From positions 1,648 through 33,767 of the forward strand of contig JADGBN010000021.1 of NCBI GenBank assembly GCA_015231435.1: DNA of 32,120 nt, read 5' to 3'. The stretch comes from Gammaproteobacteria bacterium (lineage in GTDB: Bacteria > Pseudomonadota > Gammaproteobacteria > Thiohalomonadales > Thiohalomonadaceae). The position numbers were made by a program, and so were the translations under genes. The notes under the pieces were generated by a model. It was not told where the DNA came from, made no database searches, and worked only from the letters and a program-made list of their open reading frames with translations. Position 1 is the stretch's first letter, and each line of letters opens with the position of its first letter. Below, piece after piece: positions 8,903 through 19,153 of this stretch.

Positions 8903-10252
8903 CTAAACGCCTGTACGACCATAACCTTTAAGATTTGCTTTTTTCATCAAACCTTCGTATTGATGCGACATCAGGTGAGACTGTATCTGTGCCATAAAAT
9001 CCATGACCACAACGACAATAATTAACAGTGAAGTTCCGCCAAAATAGAAGGGGACATTCCATGATAAAATCAGAAACTCTGGCAGCAGACAGACTGCAGT
9101 AATATAGACAGCACCCGCAAGCGTCAGTTTACCCAAGATGTTATCAATATACTTGGCAGTCTGTTGTCCGGGTCGAATGCCGGGAATAAAGGCACCGGAA
9201 CGCTTCAAATTATCGGCTGTCTCAGTCGGGTTAAACATTAACGCGGTATAGAAGAAACAGAAGAAGACAATAGCCAGCGCATAGAAGAGAACGTAAAGCG
9301 GCTGACCAGGTGACAGTGTCGCAGTAATATCCTGCAGCCAGCCCAACCCCTCCATATTACCAAACCACCCGCCTAACGTAGCCGGAAAGAGAATGATACT
9401 CGAGGCAAAAATCGGAGGGATAACGCCAGCCATATTCACCTTAAGCGGCAGGTGGCTTGACTGCGCGGCATAGAGTTTTCTACCCTGTTGGCGCTGTGCA
9501 TAGTTGACGGTGATGCGACGTTGGCCACGCTCAACGAAAATAACGAAACCGGTCACCATTAGGGCAATCGCAAATATCAAGAGAATCAGGCCTGCATTGA
9601 GTTCGCCAGTTCTAGCAAGTTCGAGCGTTCCGCCAATGGCGCTTGGTAAGCCGGCAACAATACCGGCGAAAATGATAATTGAAATACCATTACCAACACC
9701 ACGTTCGGTCACCTGCTCCCCAAGCCACATTAGAAACATTGTGCCGGTCACCAGTGTGACCACGGTGACAACTCGAAAAACCATGCCTGGATCGATGACT
9801 ACCGCGAGGTTACCTGGAGCAATCTGACTCTCCAGCATTACCGCTACCCCAAGCCCCTGGAATGTCGCCAGTGCTAGTGTGCCAAAACGGGTGTATTGCG
9901 TTATTTTACGTTTACCCTGAGCACCCTCTTTGCTCAACTGTTCCAGCTTAGGTGAAACCTTGGTTAACAGCTGCACAATAATGGAGGCTGAAATGTATGG
10001 CATGATTCCCAGTGCGAGCACCGAGAAACGCTGCAACGCCCCACCTGAGAACATGTTAAACATGTCAAGAATGGTGCCTTTCTGTTGCTCAAAGAGCGCA
10101 GCCAGAGCAACCGGATCAATGCCGGGTACGGGGATGTGTGTACCAATTCTGAAAACAAGTAAGGCGCCTAAAACAAAAAGAAGCCGTTGCTTTAATTCAG
10201 CCAGTTTACCACCTGACAGCATGGCTGCCATTGCTGATGCAGATGATGCCAC
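8903..10252 (-). CDS. secY: Preprotein translocase subunit SecY
   Basis: SecY is the inner-membrane channel of the Sec translocon and works with SecE, SecG, SecA and the ribosome. The product (449 residues from GTG; E. coli 443) has ten expected transmembrane helices, the plug-region segment [28 protein letters not shown], and the cytosolic loops FVERGQRRI and [16 protein letters not shown] that contact SecA and the ribosome. The first in-frame start is GTG at 10252, 5 nt after the rplO stop and thus coupled. An ATG at 10231 (442 residues) is equally plausible, and neither has a strong ribosome site. The C terminus ([11 protein letters not shown]) is conserved. Confidence 0.98.
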   Translation of the reverse strand: MASSASAMAAMLSGGKLAELKQRLLFVLGALLVFRIGTHIPVPGIDPVALAALFEQQKGTILDMFNMFSGGALQRFSVLALGIMPYISASIIVQLLTKVSPKLEQLSKEGAQGKRKITQYTRFGTLALATFQGLGVAVMLESQIAPGNLAVVIDPGMVFRVVTVVTLVTGTMFLMWLGEQVTERGVGNGISIIIFAGIVAGLPSAIGGTLELARTGELNAGLILLIFAIALMVTGFVIFVERGQRRITVNYAQRQQGRKLYAAQSSHLPLKVNMAGVIPPIFASSIILFPATLGGWFGNMEGLGWLQDITATLSPGQPLYVLFYALAIVFFCFFYTALMFNPTETADNLKRSGAFIPGIRPGQQTAKYIDNILGKLTLAGAVYITAVCLLPEFLILSWNVPFYFGGTSLLIIVVVVMDFMAQIQSHLMSHQYEGLMKKANLKGYGRTGV

Positions 10253-10257
10253 CTAGA

Positions 10258-10692
10258 CTAAGCCCCTACTGTTCCGCCAGCAGCAACAATCGCCGCAGCA
10301 GCACCCTTTGTTGCTGCAATACCACGCAAGTTGATTGCCTTGGTAATGGCGCCAGAGGCGATCACTTTCACTCGAAGTGTACTTTGACGAATAATATTCG
10401 CTGCTTTAAGCGCTAACAGATCAACCTCGTCAGTTGCAAGTTTGTTCAGTTCGTTAAGACGAACCTCTTCGGTTACACGACTAATTTGGGTGGTAAATCC
10501 AACCTTGGGTAGGCGACGTTGCAGAGGCATTTGCCCCCCCTCGAAGCCAACCTTGTGAAAACCACCTGCACGAGACTTTTGACCTTTATGACCACGTCCA
10601 CAGGTTTTACCCCAGTTTGAGCCAATGCCGCGACCTACACGTTTGCGGTCCTGTTTACTGCCTTCAGCAGGAGAGAGTTCATTTAAATTCAT
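10258..10692 (-). CDS. rplO: 50S ribosomal protein L15
   Basis: L15 is a late-assembly protein with an extended N-terminal tail that runs into 23S rRNA. The 144-residue product equals E. coli L15 in length and has [23 protein letters not shown] and [17 protein letters not shown]. The usual GSGLGKT is GSNWGKT here. The C-terminal domain is Ala/Gly-rich. It is 6 nt after rpmD with a poor ribosome site, so translation is probably coupled. The secY start lies 5 nt beyond its stop. Confidence 0.98.
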   Translation of the reverse strand: MNLNELSPAEGSKQDRKRVGRGIGSNWGKTCGRGHKGQKSRAGGFHKVGFEGGQMPLQRRLPKVGFTTQISRVTEEVRLNELNKLATDEVDLLALKAANIIRQSTLRVKVIASGAITKAINLRGIAATKGAAAAIVAAGGTVGA

Positions 10693-10698
10693 TTTATT

Positions 10699-10881
10699 TT
10701 ATTGCTCGACAACTTTAACCATATAACAGACACGATTAATCATGCCACGCACTGCCGGAGTATCTTCGACCTCGGAGATCTGGTTAATTTTTCTCAGACC
10801 AAGTCCTGCAACACAAGCACGATGCGAAGGTTGCCGTCCGATAATACTTTTAACCAGTTTTACTTTAATTTTATCAGCCAT
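10699..10881 (-). CDS. rpmD: 50S ribosomal protein L30
   Basis: L30 is a small large-subunit protein near the 5S rRNA side. From the ATG at 10881 the product is 60 residues (E. coli 59): [20 protein letters not shown], then [27 protein letters not shown] and MVKVVEQ. A second ATG immediately upstream (10884) is possible. A longer frame reaching 10929 would overlap rpsE by more than 40 nt and is not homologous there. The start follows the rpsE stop by a few bases, with GGA just upstream, so the pair is coupled. Confidence 0.96.
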   Translation of the reverse strand: MADKIKVKLVKSIIGRQPSHRACVAGLGLRKINQISEVEDTPAVRGMINRVCYMVKVVEQ

Positions 10882-10885
10882 CATA

Positions 10886-11392
10886 TTAATCCAGAATTTC
10901 CTGAACACTCTTGCCACGTTTCGCCGCAACCTCTTCGGGAGAGGAGATGGAGGTCAATCCAGCAATCGTTGCGCGAACGACGTTTATCGGATTACTGCTG
11001 CCAATACACTTGGCAAGAACATTCTTTACCCCGACAACTTCGAAAACAGCGCGCATTGCGCCACCGGCAATAATCCCGGTACCCTCTGATGCTGGCTGCA
11101 TATAGACCTTTGCACCGCAGTGAGCTGCAGTCATATGGTAGTGCAGTGACTCTGCCTCAGTTATATGCACACGGCGCATACTTTTTCGCGCATTTTCCAT
11201 CGCCTTAGAGATAGCCAGAGGCACCTCTTTAGATTTGCCTGTTCCATAGCCAATTCGTCCTTTACCATCACCGACGACGGTGAGGGCGGTGAAGCCAAAC
11301 TGACGTCCACCTTTAACAACCTTGGATACACGATTTACACCGATTAACTTTTCAATAAAGCCATCAGCACTTGCAGATTCTGCTGTTGCCAT
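10886..11392 (-). CDS. rpsE: 30S ribosomal protein S5
   Basis: S5 lies at the mRNA entry side of the 30S subunit and affects decoding accuracy; a loop near its N terminus is where spectinomycin resistance arises. The 168-residue product (E. coli 167) has [37 protein letters not shown], the double-stranded RNA-binding-like domain, then [26 protein letters not shown]. It is 9 nt after rplR. No resistance-type deletion in the loop is evident. Confidence 0.99.
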   Translation of the reverse strand: MATAESASADGFIEKLIGVNRVSKVVKGGRQFGFTALTVVGDGKGRIGYGTGKSKEVPLAISKAMENARKSMRRVHITEAESLHYHMTAAHCGAKVYMQPASEGTGIIAGGAMRAVFEVVGVKNVLAKCIGSSNPINVVRATIAGLTSISSPEEVAAKRGKSVQEILD

Positions 11393-11401
11393 AACTAACC
11401 C

Positions 11402-11758
11402 TTAAAACTCCAGTCCAGTTTCACGTGCAGCGTCAGCTAATGCTTTAACGCGACCATGGTATTTGTATCCTGAGCGATCAAATGCTAGGCGCTTTATACC
11501 AGCTTCTATTGCACGCTCAGCGACGATACGACCAACAACCGTTGCAGCGTCAATGTTGCCACAATTTTTAACCTGCTCACGCACCTGCTTTTGCAGGGTG
11601 TTAGCAGCGGCAATCACTTTACTACCATCAGCTGTTATCACTTGTGCGTAAATATGACGAGGGGTACGATTTACACAGAGACGTTCAATTCCCAGATTTT
11701 CGATCTTCGCCCTGCCGCGAGCGGCACGTCGGATTCTTGATTCAGTCTTAATATGCAT
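11402..11758 (-). CDS. rplR: 50S ribosomal protein L18
   Basis: L18 binds 5S rRNA together with L5 and L25 and helps place it in the central protuberance. The 118-residue product (E. coli 117) has [25 protein letters not shown] and the conserved C-terminal [26 protein letters not shown]. It is 10 nt after rplF within the spc group. Confidence 0.99.
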   Translation of the reverse strand: MHIKTESRIRRAARGRAKIENLGIERLCVNRTPRHIYAQVITADGSKVIAAANTLQKQVREQVKNCGNIDAATVVGRIVAERAIEAGIKRLAFDRSGYKYHGRVKALADAARETGLEF

Positions 11759-11768
11759 CTAAGTCTCT

Positions 11769-12299
11769 CTACTTCTTCTTAGTCTCTTTGCGAATAATAT
11801 GTTCGCCAGAGTAGCGAACCCCTTTACCCTTATATGGCTCCGGTGGGCGATATGCACGAATATTTGCAGAGACCTGTCCTACCAGTTGTTTATCGATACC
11901 TTTAACAAGGATCTCCGTAGCAGTTGGCGTCTCTATAACTATTCCGTCGGGAATAGCAAACTCGACAGGGTGAGAAAAGCCTAGTGTTAAACTTAAAGCT
12001 TGTCCTTTTAGCGCAGCCTTATAACCCACACCAATCAGTTCAAGCTTTCTTTCAAAACCTTTGGAGACACCAACAACCATTGAATTAATCAACGCTTTAG
12101 TTGTACCAATTAGAGCAAGATTATCATCTGTCGCATTCTGTGACGAGAAACTCACTGATTCGGCATCTACATTAACGGTCACCGTGTGATGCATTGAGTG
12201 CTGCAGAGAACCTTTAGTACCAGAGACGGTGATCTCCTGACCGTTGACAGCAATTGAGACACCCTTTGGCAAGGTAAAACTATCTAATACGCGAGGCAT
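11769..12299 (-). CDS. rplF: 50S ribosomal protein L6
   Basis: L6 lies near the factor-binding site of the large subunit and contacts the sarcin-ricin loop region. The 176-residue product (E. coli 177) has the two repeated alpha/beta domains of the family, with MVVGVSKGFERKLELIGVGYKA at the junction and the signature PPEPYKGKGVRYSGEHIIRKETKKK at the C terminus. It is 10 nt after rpsH. Confidence 0.99.
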   Translation of the reverse strand: MPRVLDSFTLPKGVSIAVNGQEITVSGTKGSLQHSMHHTVTVNVDAESVSFSSQNATDDNLALIGTTKALINSMVVGVSKGFERKLELIGVGYKAALKGQALSLTLGFSHPVEFAIPDGIVIETPTATEILVKGIDKQLVGQVSANIRAYRPPEPYKGKGVRYSGEHIIRKETKKK

Positions 12300-12309
12300 A
12301 AATTATCTC

Positions 12310-12705
12310 CTACTGTACAGTACAGATGATCTCACCGCCATGCCCCGCATTACGCGCAGCACGATCAGTCATCATCCCTTTTGATGTCGATACAATAGAT
12401 ATCCCCAGACCACCCAAAACCTTGGGCAACTCCTCTTTGGACTTATAGATACGTTGCCCAGGCTTACTTATCCTGACAATCTTTTCTATTACTGGACGAC
12501 CCGCATAGTACTTAAGATCTACACTTAGGGTCGGCTTGCCATCGATATCCTGTTCTGAAAAGTCATTAATATAACCCTCTTGTTTAAGAACAAGGGCTAG
12601 TGACTTTTTTACCTTAGAAGAGGGCATTTTGACCTCTACTTTGGATGCAGATAGCCCGTTACGAATACGGGTTAACATATCTGCGATTGGATCAGTCATG
12701 CTCAT
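12310..12705 (-). CDS. rpsH: 30S ribosomal protein S8
   Basis: S8 is a primary assembly protein that binds helix 21 of 16S rRNA; in E. coli it also represses the spc operon at the rplE start. The 131-residue product starts [17 protein letters not shown] and contains [21 protein letters not shown] and GGEIICTV. Length is close to E. coli (130). The family start MSM is kept, although a GGAG lies somewhat far (11 nt) from the first ATG. It is 51 nt after rpsN. Confidence 0.99.
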   Translation of the reverse strand: MSMTDPIADMLTRIRNGLSASKVEVKMPSSKVKKSLALVLKQEGYINDFSEQDIDGKPTLSVDLKYYAGRPVIEKIVRISKPGQRIYKSKEELPKVLGGLGISIVSTSKGMMTDRAARNAGHGGEIICTVQ

Positions 12706-12756
12706 GCCTGAATTTTCTCCGTTAATTGATTTAGCTTAACCTGCAACGACTACAGA

Positions 12757-13062
12757 CTACCAACTTGCTTTACGCAGGCCAGGCACATCTCCACGCATCA
12801 TTGATTCGCGTAATTTAATCCGGCCAAGACCGAACTTACGGAAATAACCGTGCGGACGCCCTGTCAGACTACAACGATTACGTTGACGAACTGGCGAGGA
12901 GTCACGCGGTAACTTTTGCAACATCACATTCAGTTGCTCACACTCTTCATAGGTTGTTGCCGCATTAGCTAATTTGGCTTTAATCTCAGCTCGCTTGGCA
13001 GCGTATTTTTTGACCAGACGCGCACGCTTGAGTTCACGCTGCACCATCGATGTTTTTGCCAT
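12757..13062 (-). CDS. rpsN: 30S ribosomal protein S14, zinc-free long form
   Basis: S14 sits in the 30S head beside S3 and S10. The 101-residue product matches the long form of E. coli, with [24 protein letters not shown] and ending GLRKASW. There are no paired CxxC motifs, so it is the zinc-free (C-) version, in contrast to the zinc-type S4 and L36 in the same block. It begins 5 nt after the rplE stop. Confidence 0.99.
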   Translation of the reverse strand: MAKTSMVQRELKRARLVKKYAAKRAEIKAKLANAATTYEECEQLNVMLQKLPRDSSPVRQRNRCSLTGRPHGYFRKFGLGRIKLRESMMRGDVPGLRKASW

Positions 13063-13067
13063 GTCAG

Positions 13068-13607
13068 TTAACCCTTCAATGGAAAGTTGAATGCGCGAAG
13101 CAAAGCTCTTGCCTCATCGTCAGTTTTTGCGGTAGTCGTAATCGAAATATCCATACCACGCAACTTATCAATTTTATCGTAGTCGATTTCTGGAAAGATA
13201 ATCTGCTCTCTGACACCCATACTATAGTTACCCTGGCCATCAAATGACTTTGGACTTAAGCCACGAAAGTCACGAATACGAGGAATCGCAATGGTCACTA
13301 GACGATCAAGAAACTCATACATACGCTCACGACGCAGGGTTACTTTACAGCCAACCGCCATATCGTCACGAATCTTAAAACTTGCCACAGATTTACGTGC
13401 CTTGGTAACTACCGGCTTTTGGCCGCTAATCTTTGCCAAATCAGCGACTGCATTATCCATGACCTTTTTGTCTGTAGCCGCCTCACCAACACCCATATTA
13501 ATGGTGATTTTGGTGATGCGTGGAATCTCCATTACATTATTGATACCCAGTTCTGCCTTGAGCTTTGGGACCACACTCTCTTTATAAAACTGTTCTAATC
13601 TTGCCAT
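13068..13607 (-). CDS. rplE: 50S ribosomal protein L5
   Basis: L5 binds 5S rRNA, reaches the P-site tRNA through a loop and forms bridge contacts with S13. The 179-residue product equals E. coli in length and has [38 protein letters not shown] and [26 protein letters not shown]. It is 13 nt after rplX. In E. coli the S8 repressor site lies at this start; I cannot demonstrate an equivalent fold here by eye. Confidence 0.99.
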   Translation of the reverse strand: MARLEQFYKESVVPKLKAELGINNVMEIPRITKITINMGVGEAATDKKVMDNAVADLAKISGQKPVVTKARKSVASFKIRDDMAVGCKVTLRRERMYEFLDRLVTIAIPRIRDFRGLSPKSFDGQGNYSMGVREQIIFPEIDYDKIDKLRGMDISITTTAKTDDEARALLRAFNFPLKG

Positions 13608-13620
13608 GATAACTCCCCGA

Positions 13621-13938
13621 CTAAACGTCTATGGCTTCGCCGGTTGATTTGAAAATTCTGATTTTTTTACCATCATCGGTAAACTTGAATCCGACTCGGT
13701 CTGCGCTTTTTGTCGCACTGTTATAGATGGCTACGTTAGAAATATCTAACGGACGAGCCTTGTCAACAATCCCGCCAGGAATACCCGCATTAGGATTAGG
13801 CTTTTGATGAATATGAGCAATATTCACACCATCTACAATAACCCGAGAATCATTGACAACCGATGATATCGCACCACGTTTATTTTTGTCTTTACCAGCG
13901 ATGACTATAATTTCATCGCCCTTTTTAAGTTTTCTCAT
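13621..13938 (-). CDS. rplX: 50S ribosomal protein L24
   Basis: L24 initiates large-subunit assembly at the 5' end of 23S rRNA and later lies near the exit of the peptide tunnel. The 105-residue product (E. coli 104) has the KOW motif near the N terminus ([20 protein letters not shown]), followed by [26 protein letters not shown]. It is 15 nt after rplN. Confidence 0.99.
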   Translation of the reverse strand: MRKLKKGDEIIVIAGKDKNKRGAISSVVNDSRVIVDGVNIAHIHQKPNPNAGIPGGIVDKARPLDISNVAIYNSATKSADRVGFKFTDDGKKIRIFKSTGEAIDV

Positions 13939-13953
13939 CTTTCTAGCCTAACC

Positions 13954-14322
13954 TTATAATACTTCTGGAGCGAGTGAGATTATTTTCATAAATTTTTCAC
14001 CGCGCAGTTCATGTGTGACGGGTCCAAAAATACGAGTGCCAATAGGTTGATGCTGGTTATTCAGAATAACCGCCGAGTTACTGTCGAAACGAATTAGTGA
14101 ACCATCTGAACGACGTACACCTTTTTTCGTACGCACAACTACAGCATTATATACATCACCTTTTTTCACCTTACCGCGAGGAATCGCCTCTTTAACGCTG
14201 ACTTTAATAATGTCACCAATTGCGGCATAGCGACGGTGAGAACCACCGAGTACCTTAATGCACTGAACTATGCGGGCACCGCTGTTATCAGCAACACTAA
14301 GTCTTGTCTGCATTTGAATCAT
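13954..14322 (-). CDS. rplN: 50S ribosomal protein L14
   Basis: L14 contacts L19 and forms intersubunit bridges on the large subunit. The 122-residue product (E. coli 123) starts [16 protein letters not shown] and has [33 protein letters not shown] and [14 protein letters not shown]. The frame stays open upstream to 14385, but the family start is the ATG at 14322, with AAGGG about 8 nt before it. It is the first gene after the spc promoter. The leader holds an A6-CAG-U6 hairpin (14336-14350) directly before the ribosome site. Confidence 0.98.
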   Translation of the reverse strand: MIQMQTRLSVADNSGARIVQCIKVLGGSHRRYAAIGDIIKVSVKEAIPRGKVKKGDVYNAVVVRTKKGVRRSDGSLIRFDSNSAVILNNQHQPIGTRIFGPVTHELRGEKFMKIISLAPEVL

Positions 14323-14375
14323 GAAGCAATCCCTTAAAAAACTGTTTTTTCTCAACCTACCCCGAGGGGGGCGAG

Positions 14376-14404
14376 ATAATACCACTGAATAGAGAAAAGC
14401 CCAA
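14376..14404 (-). promoter_or_regulatory. spc promoter before rplN, with extended -10 and GC-rich discriminator
   Basis: On the minus strand TTGGGC (14399-14404) and TATTAT (14376-14381) are separated by 17 nt, and the -10 is extended by an upstream TGG. The next bases, CTCGCCCCCC, form a GC-rich discriminator, typical of promoters inhibited by ppGpp and DksA. Transcription would begin near 14369, giving a leader of about 47 nt. It lies in the 149-nt rpsQ-rplN gap, the same position as the E. coli spc promoter. Confidence 0.75.
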
Positions 14405-14471
14405 GAACTATTTGTCCCCAGGCCTTAGATTTATGATGACCCTATCACTTGAACGCGAACAGATCCTATAG

Positions 14472-14732
14472 CTAGGATGCCTTCTCAATCACCTGAACAA
14501 GTTGCCATGTTTTAGTTTTTGAATAGGGGCGGCACTCACGAACAGAGACCACATCACCAACACCGCACTCATTGTTCTCATCATGAGCATGAATTTTGGT
14601 TGAACGCTTAATGTACTTACCATAAACAGGGTGCTTAATGGTTCGCTCAATAAGAAGTGTAATGGTTTTATCCATTTTATCGCTTATGACTTCACCGGAT
14701 ACGGTGCGTGAAACCTTGTTCTCTTCACTCAT
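14472..14732 (-). CDS. rpsQ: 30S ribosomal protein S17
   Basis: S17 is an OB-fold primary binder of the 5' domain of 16S rRNA. The 86-residue product (E. coli 84) has [35 protein letters not shown] and [19 protein letters not shown]. Its ATG overlaps the rpmC stop in an ATGA arrangement, indicating coupled translation. It is the last gene of the S10 group before the spc promoter. Confidence 0.99.
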   Translation of the reverse strand: MSEENKVSRTVSGEVISDKMDKTITLLIERTIKHPVYGKYIKRSTKIHAHDENNECGVGDVVSVRECRPYSKTKTWQLVQVIEKAS

Positions 14733-14920
14733 GATTTAGCCTTTTCAACGAGTAGGGTCTTAATTCTTGCAATGTCACGACGAACTGTCTTAATGCTATG
14801 CGGTTGACTTAGCTGCCCAATGCCACGCTGCATACGCAGGTTAAACTGTTCACGCAGCAGTGCGGTCAGCTCACTATTCAGCTCTTCGCTGCTTTTTTGC
14901 CGTAGTTCAGTTGCCTTCAT
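14729..14920 (-). CDS. rpmC: 50S ribosomal protein L29
   Basis: L29 is a small two-helix protein at the tunnel exit next to L23, where trigger factor and SRP dock. From the ATG at 14920 the product is 63 residues, exactly the E. coli length: [20 protein letters not shown] and REQFNLRMQ. The ATG overlaps the rplP stop (TGATG). A GTG one codon upstream is in frame but unnecessary. Its stop overlaps the rpsQ start by 4 nt, so rplP, rpmC and rpsQ form a translationally coupled trio. Confidence 0.97.
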   Translation of the reverse strand: MKATELRQKSSEELNSELTALLREQFNLRMQRGIGQLSQPHSIKTVRRDIARIKTLLVEKAKS

Positions 14921-15333
14921 CACAATATCGTCCGCGTTACAAATGTCGTTTTAATTGGTAGCTTTGCAGCAGCAAGGGTAAAAGCCTCTCTTGCAACCGA
15001 CTCATCTACCCCTTCCATCTCATAGAGCATACGACCTGGTTGAATAAGTGCAACGTAATACTCTACGTTACCTTTTCCTTTACCCTGTCTGACCTCAAGT
15101 GGCTTTTCAGTAATTGGTTTATCAGGAAAGATGCGAATCCAGATCTTGCCGCCACGCTTAATATGACGAGTCATGGCTCGACGCGCTGACTCAATCTGGC
15201 GAGCCGTAATCATACCACGACCGATTGCCTTTAAGCCAAACTCACCAAAGCTGACCTTGCTACCACTGACAGCGAGACCGCGATTGCGGCCTTTCATCTG
15301 TTTTCTAAATTTTGTCCGTTTAGGTTGAAGCAT
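14920..15333 (-). CDS. rplP: 50S ribosomal protein L16
   Basis: L16 lies near the A site and the peptidyl-transferase region and is needed for tRNA accommodation. The 137-residue product (E. coli 136) starts [20 protein letters not shown] and has [33 protein letters not shown] at the C-terminal end. It includes [19 protein letters not shown], the flexible loop region. It follows rpsC by 14 nt and overlaps rpmC by one base. Confidence 0.99.
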   Translation of the reverse strand: MLQPKRTKFRKQMKGRNRGLAVSGSKVSFGEFGLKAIGRGMITARQIESARRAMTRHIKRGGKIWIRIFPDKPITEKPLEVRQGKGKGNVEYYVALIQPGRMLYEMEGVDESVAREAFTLAAAKLPIKTTFVTRTIL

Positions 15334-15347
15334 TCTCTTCTATCCCA

Positions 15348-16040
15348 CTACTGTGCTACAGCACTTTTTTTGCCTGCTGTGCTGCTTTTATCTGCATCAG
15401 CAAGATCGCCATGATCATAGACTTCACCTTTGAAGATCCAGACCTTAACGCCAATTATACCGTAGGTTGTTTTTGCCTCGGCAACCCCATAATCAATATC
15501 AGCACGCAAAGTATGAAGTGGTACACGACCTTCACGATACCACTCGCTACGCGCGATCTCGGCACCATTCAGACGCCCGCCAACATTAATCTTTATTCCC
15601 TTTGCACCCAGCCGCATCGAGTTAGTCACTGAACGTTTCATCGCTCTGCGAAACATAATGCGACGCTCAAGTTGCTGAGCGATGCTCTGTGCAACCAAGG
15701 TGGCATCAAGTTCAGGCTTACGCACTTCTTCAATATTGATGTGAACCGGACACCCCATCATTGATGAGACCTTATTGCGCAGACGCTCAATATCCTCACC
15801 TTTTTTACCAATCACCTGGCCCGGACGGGCAGTATGAATGGTAATACGGGCGTTTTGTGCAGGACGCTCTATCTGAATGCGACTGACAGAAGCCTGCTCA
15901 AGCTCCTTCTGCAAAAAACGTCGCACTTCAAGATCAACACCAAGGAACTTACCGTAATCCTTACTGCTGGCATACCATTTTGACGTCCAGTCTTTCGTGA
16001 TTCCCAGACGAATTCCAATCGGATGTACTTTTTGACCCAT
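15348..16040 (-). CDS. rpsC: 30S ribosomal protein S3
   Basis: S3 forms part of the mRNA entry tunnel and its helicase activity with S4 and S5. The 230-residue product (E. coli 233) starts [20 protein letters not shown] and has the KH domain with the [11 protein letters not shown] loop ([11 protein letters not shown]) and the C-terminal [17 protein letters not shown]. The lysine/serine tail is short and variable, as in relatives. It is 11 nt after rplV. Confidence 0.99.
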   Translation of the reverse strand: MGQKVHPIGIRLGITKDWTSKWYASSKDYGKFLGVDLEVRRFLQKELEQASVSRIQIERPAQNARITIHTARPGQVIGKKGEDIERLRNKVSSMMGCPVHINIEEVRKPELDATLVAQSIAQQLERRIMFRRAMKRSVTNSMRLGAKGIKINVGGRLNGAEIARSEWYREGRVPLHTLRADIDYGVAEAKTTYGIIGVKVWIFKGEVYDHGDLADADKSSTAGKKSAVAQ

Positions 16041-16051
16041 TACAGCTCCAC

Positions 16052-16390
16052 CTACTTCTGTGCGACCATGACGGTCACGTGACTTGTGCGCTTCACAATG
16101 CGGTTGCCCCGCCCCTTAGCGCGAGCGCGCATTCTCTTCATGACAGGCCCTTGGTCAACATAAATTGAAGAGACCTTCAATTCGTCAACATCAGCACCAT
16201 CATTGTGCTCGGCGTTAGCAATGGCTGATTCAAGCACTTTTTTAATAATTACAGCTGCTTTCTTGTTACTGAAAGCTAACTGTTCCAATGCTTTCTCAAC
16301 ATGGATGCCACGAATCAGATCAGCAACCAGACGCATCTTCTGCGGCGAAATCCTAATGTTAGTCAGCACAGCTCTTGTCTCTTTAGGCAT
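16052..16390 (-). CDS. rplV: 50S ribosomal protein L22
   Basis: L22 lines the peptide exit tunnel with an extended hairpin, where macrolide resistance changes occur. The 112-residue product (E. coli 110) has [43 protein letters not shown] and the hairpin [24 protein letters not shown], without the known resistance deletion of the hairpin tip as far as I can judge. Two consecutive ATGs (16393 and 16390) follow GGGTGAG; I use the second, closer to family length. Confidence 0.97.
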   Translation of the reverse strand: MPKETRAVLTNIRISPQKMRLVADLIRGIHVEKALEQLAFSNKKAAVIIKKVLESAIANAEHNDGADVDELKVSSIYVDQGPVMKRMRARAKGRGNRIVKRTSHVTVMVAQK

Positions 16391-16399
16391 CATCTCACC

Positions 16400-16675
16400 C
16401 TATCTCTTAGATTTCTTGTCAGCAACATGGCCTCTGAAAGTACGGGTTGGTGCAAACTCACCGAGTTTGTGGCCAACCATATTCTCATTAACCAGGACTG
16501 GAACGTGCTGACGGCCATTATGAATAGCAATAGTCAGCCCTACCATGTCAGGCAAAATCATTGAACGACGAGACCATGTTTTAATTGGCTTACGGCTTGA
16601 TGAGGCAATTGCCGTAACCACCTTGCTGGCAAGGTGGTGATCGACGAATGGGCCTTTTTTAATTGATCTTGGCAT
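16400..16675 (-). CDS. rpsS: 30S ribosomal protein S19
   Basis: S19 pairs with S13 in the 30S head and contacts the 50S subunit. The 91-residue product (E. coli 92) has [44 protein letters not shown] and [18 protein letters not shown]. It is 13 nt after rplB and 6-9 nt before rplV. Confidence 0.99.
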   Translation of the reverse strand: MPRSIKKGPFVDHHLASKVVTAIASSSRKPIKTWSRRSMILPDMVGLTIAIHNGRQHVPVLVNENMVGHKLGEFAPTRTFRGHVADKKSKR

Positions 16676-16688
16676 AATCTAATTTCAC

Positions 16689-17516
16689 CTACTTCTTGTT
16701 GCGACGACGTACGATTAATGAATCAGTACGTTTATTACTACGGGTCTTGTAACCCTTAGTCGGAACACCCCAAGGGGTTACTGGGTGACGTCCACCAGAG
16801 GTGCGACCTTCACCACCACCATGCGGGTGATCAACAGGGTTCATCACAACACCGCGAACGGTTGGTCTGACGCCACGCCAGCGACTGGCTCCTGCCTTAC
16901 CCAACTTACGCAGGCTATGTTCGCTGTTACTGACTTCACCAATCGTTGCCATACAGACTGATAAAACCTTACGCATTTCACCTGAACGCAAACGTAGCGT
17001 CGCATAGCTCCCCTCACGCGCCACCAGCTGTACCGCCGCACCGGCAGAGCGTGCCATCTGCGCACCTTTACCCGGCTTCATCTCAATACAGTGAATCACG
17101 CTACCCAAAGGGATACTGCTTAATTTCATTGCATTACCGACTTTAATAGGCGCATCAGTACCGGAGAGGACAGTATCCCCAACTGCCAGTAATTTTGGCG
17201 CGATGATGTAGCGTCGCTCACCATCAGCATACTTAATTAGCGCAATATGAGCGGTACGGTTTGGATCGTACTCAAGATGCTCGACAACGCCTGGCACACC
17301 CTCTTTATCACGCTTGAAATCAACAATACGATAGTGCTGTTTATGGCCACCACCATGATGACGCACGGTAATACGGCCATTATTATTACGACCACCACTT
17401 TTAGACTTTTTCTCAAGCAGAGGTGCATAAGGCGCACCTTTGTGAAGCTCTTTATTGACCACCTTGACCATGGAGCGACGTCCGGCTGAGGTGGATTTCA
17501 TCTTAGCTACTGGCAT
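16689..17516 (-). CDS. rplB: 50S ribosomal protein L2
   Basis: L2 is a highly conserved protein near the peptidyl-transferase centre, needed for subunit joining. The 275-residue product (E. coli 273) has [31 protein letters not shown], the central [15 protein letters not shown] and the C-terminal [18 protein letters not shown], which carries the conserved histidine associated with peptidyl-transferase function. It ends [12 protein letters not shown]. It is 9 nt after rplW. Confidence 0.99.
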   Translation of the reverse strand: MPVAKMKSTSAGRRSMVKVVNKELHKGAPYAPLLEKKSKSGGRNNNGRITVRHHGGGHKQHYRIVDFKRDKEGVPGVVEHLEYDPNRTAHIALIKYADGERRYIIAPKLLAVGDTVLSGTDAPIKVGNAMKLSSIPLGSVIHCIEMKPGKGAQMARSAGAAVQLVAREGSYATLRLRSGEMRKVLSVCMATIGEVSNSEHSLRKLGKAGASRWRGVRPTVRGVVMNPVDHPHGGGEGRTSGGRHPVTPWGVPTKGYKTRSNKRTDSLIVRRRNKK

Positions 17517-17525
17517 TAGATACTC

Positions 17526-17831
17526 CTAACTAAAATCTGCCCCACCCAGGAGATCAATCTCTTGACCCGCCTTCAAGGTGACATAAGCCTTTTTCCAGTC
17601 CTTACGCTTTCCTTCTTTATTACGGAAGCGTTTGACTTTCCCTTTTACGTTCGCAACAGTAACCTTGGTTACGCCGACAGAGAAGAGCAACTCAATTGCT
17701 GCTTTAATCTCTGCCTTGGTTGCATCAACTACTGTCTTAAAAACATACTGGTTATTTTTGTCGCTAACACCTGAACTCTTTTCAGAGATGAGCGGAGCTA
17801 AAATAACCTTCATTAGGCGCTGCTCGTTCAT
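17526..17831 (-). CDS. rplW: 50S ribosomal protein L23
   Basis: L23 surrounds the tunnel exit and is the docking point for trigger factor and SRP. The 101-residue product (E. coli 100) begins with [19 protein letters not shown] and has [24 protein letters not shown] and [20 protein letters not shown]. Its ATG overlaps the rplD stop in an ATGA arrangement, so translation is coupled. Confidence 0.99.
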   Translation of the reverse strand: MNEQRLMKVILAPLISEKSSGVSDKNNQYVFKTVVDATKAEIKAAIELLFSVGVTKVTVANVKGKVKRFRNKEGKRKDWKKAYVTLKAGQEIDLLGGADFS

Positions 17832-18448
17832 GCGTAGGTCTCCTCAAGCTGTTTTAACGCGTCAACGGTTATGACGACATGCGGATAGGCAATCAGAGTA
17901 ACCGGATCAATCTGATCCGAGGTGATTACATCGGTATGCATGACATTGCGCGCGGCAAGAAAGAGACGATCATCAAACTCAGCGGTAATGATTAAGGCGC
18001 TTGCTAAACCAAGCTCCCGCATTTTGGCAACGAACAACTTTGTTTTTGGCGCTTCAAGCGTAAACTCGTTAACCACCACAAGGCGTTGCTGACGCACCAA
18101 CTCAGAGAGAATTGACTGCATCGCAGCACGGAACATTTTACGGTTCACTTTCTGTTCATAACTGCGGGGTACTGCTGCAAATGTGACACCGCCACCACGC
18201 CAGATCGGGCTGCGACTGGTGCCTGCGCGAGCTCTGCCAGTCCCTTTTTGACGCCACGGTTTAATCCCGCCGCCACTCACATCAGAGCGTCTTTTTTGTG
18301 CTTTTGTACCTGAACGACCCGTCGCCATGTAGGCAGTAACGACCTGATGAATAAGCGCTTCATTATAATCACGGGCAAAGGCGCTATCAGCCAATGAGAC
18401 TGACTCGTCTGAAAGTTCTCCTGACAGGTTAGAAATTTGTAGATCCAT
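17828..18448 (-). CDS. rplD: 50S ribosomal protein L4
   Basis: L4 reaches the exit tunnel through a long loop; in E. coli it also represses the S10 operon through the rpsJ leader. The 206-residue product (E. coli 201) has the basic loop [40 protein letters not shown] (about residues 52-92) and the Rossmann-like C-terminal domain. It is 5 nt after rplC. The S10 leader target of L4 seems absent here because rpsJ directly follows tuf. Confidence 0.99.
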   Translation of the reverse strand: MDLQISNLSGELSDESVSLADSAFARDYNEALIHQVVTAYMATGRSGTKAQKRRSDVSGGGIKPWRQKGTGRARAGTSRSPIWRGGGVTFAAVPRSYEQKVNRKMFRAAMQSILSELVRQQRLVVVNEFTLEAPKTKLFVAKMRELGLASALIITAEFDDRLFLAARNVMHTDVITSDQIDPVTLIAYPHVVITVDALKQLEETYA

Positions 18449-18453
18449 TGTCG

Positions 18454-19098
18454 CTAACCTCTCTTCTTCATCGCAGGCAGAATAATCAGATCGCTGCCTT
18501 TGTGCCCAGGAACCGCACCCTTAACCAAAAGAAGGTTGCGCTCATTATCTACACGCACAACCTCAAGGTTCTGTACGGTGCAGGTGACATTGCCCATATG
18601 GCCCGACATCTTCTTGCCTTTAAATACACGACCCGGCGTCTGGTTTTGTCCAATAGAGCCCGGTACGCGGTGCGAACGCGAGTTACCGTGTGTGGCATCC
18701 TGAGTACGGAAGTTGTAGCGTTTGATGACCCCGGCAAAGCCTTTACCGATGGATGTACCACGTACATCAACGATTTGACCATTGGTAAAAATATCAACAG
18801 AGATACTATTACCGACCGCAAGGTTTTCACCTTCACCATCGTTTAAGCGAAACTCCCAAAGGCCGCGACCTGCTTCAGTTTCTGCTTTTGCATAGTGACC
18901 CGCCATCGCTTTGGTTACGCGACTCGGACGACGACTTCCGGTTGTCACCTGAATGGCCTGATAGCCATCAGTTTCCTGATTTTTAATCTGGGTGATGCGG
19001 TTAGGCTCCACCTCTATCACCGTTACCGGAAGGGATTGACCACTTTCGGTAAAGATACGAGTCATGCCGCATTTGCGGCCTACAACGCCAATAGACAT
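18454..19098 (-). CDS. rplC: 50S ribosomal protein L3
   Basis: L3 starts large-subunit assembly and reaches toward the peptidyl-transferase centre. The 214-residue product (E. coli 209) has [35 protein letters not shown] and [23 protein letters not shown], including the glutamine modified by PrmB in E. coli. It is 55 nt after rpsJ, a gap with only a weak 6-bp hairpin. Confidence 0.99.
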   Translation of the reverse strand: MSIGVVGRKCGMTRIFTESGQSLPVTVIEVEPNRITQIKNQETDGYQAIQVTTGSRRPSRVTKAMAGHYAKAETEAGRGLWEFRLNDGEGENLAVGNSISVDIFTNGQIVDVRGTSIGKGFAGVIKRYNFRTQDATHGNSRSHRVPGSIGQNQTPGRVFKGKKMSGHMGNVTCTVQNLEVVRVDNERNLLLVKGAVPGHKGSDLIILPAMKKRG

Positions 19099-19153
19099 TA
19101 TTATTAACCTCAGTTGCTGCTGATTACGATTGACCAGCAGTATTAAACAAAAA

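Noticed and set aside
10882-10929. N-terminal extension of L30 to 76 residues
   Set aside because: It would overlap the end of rpsE in another frame; homology begins at the ATG at 10881.
14323-14385. N-terminal extension of L14 by 21 residues
   Set aside because: The extension runs through the predicted spc promoter and leader and has no counterpart in L14.
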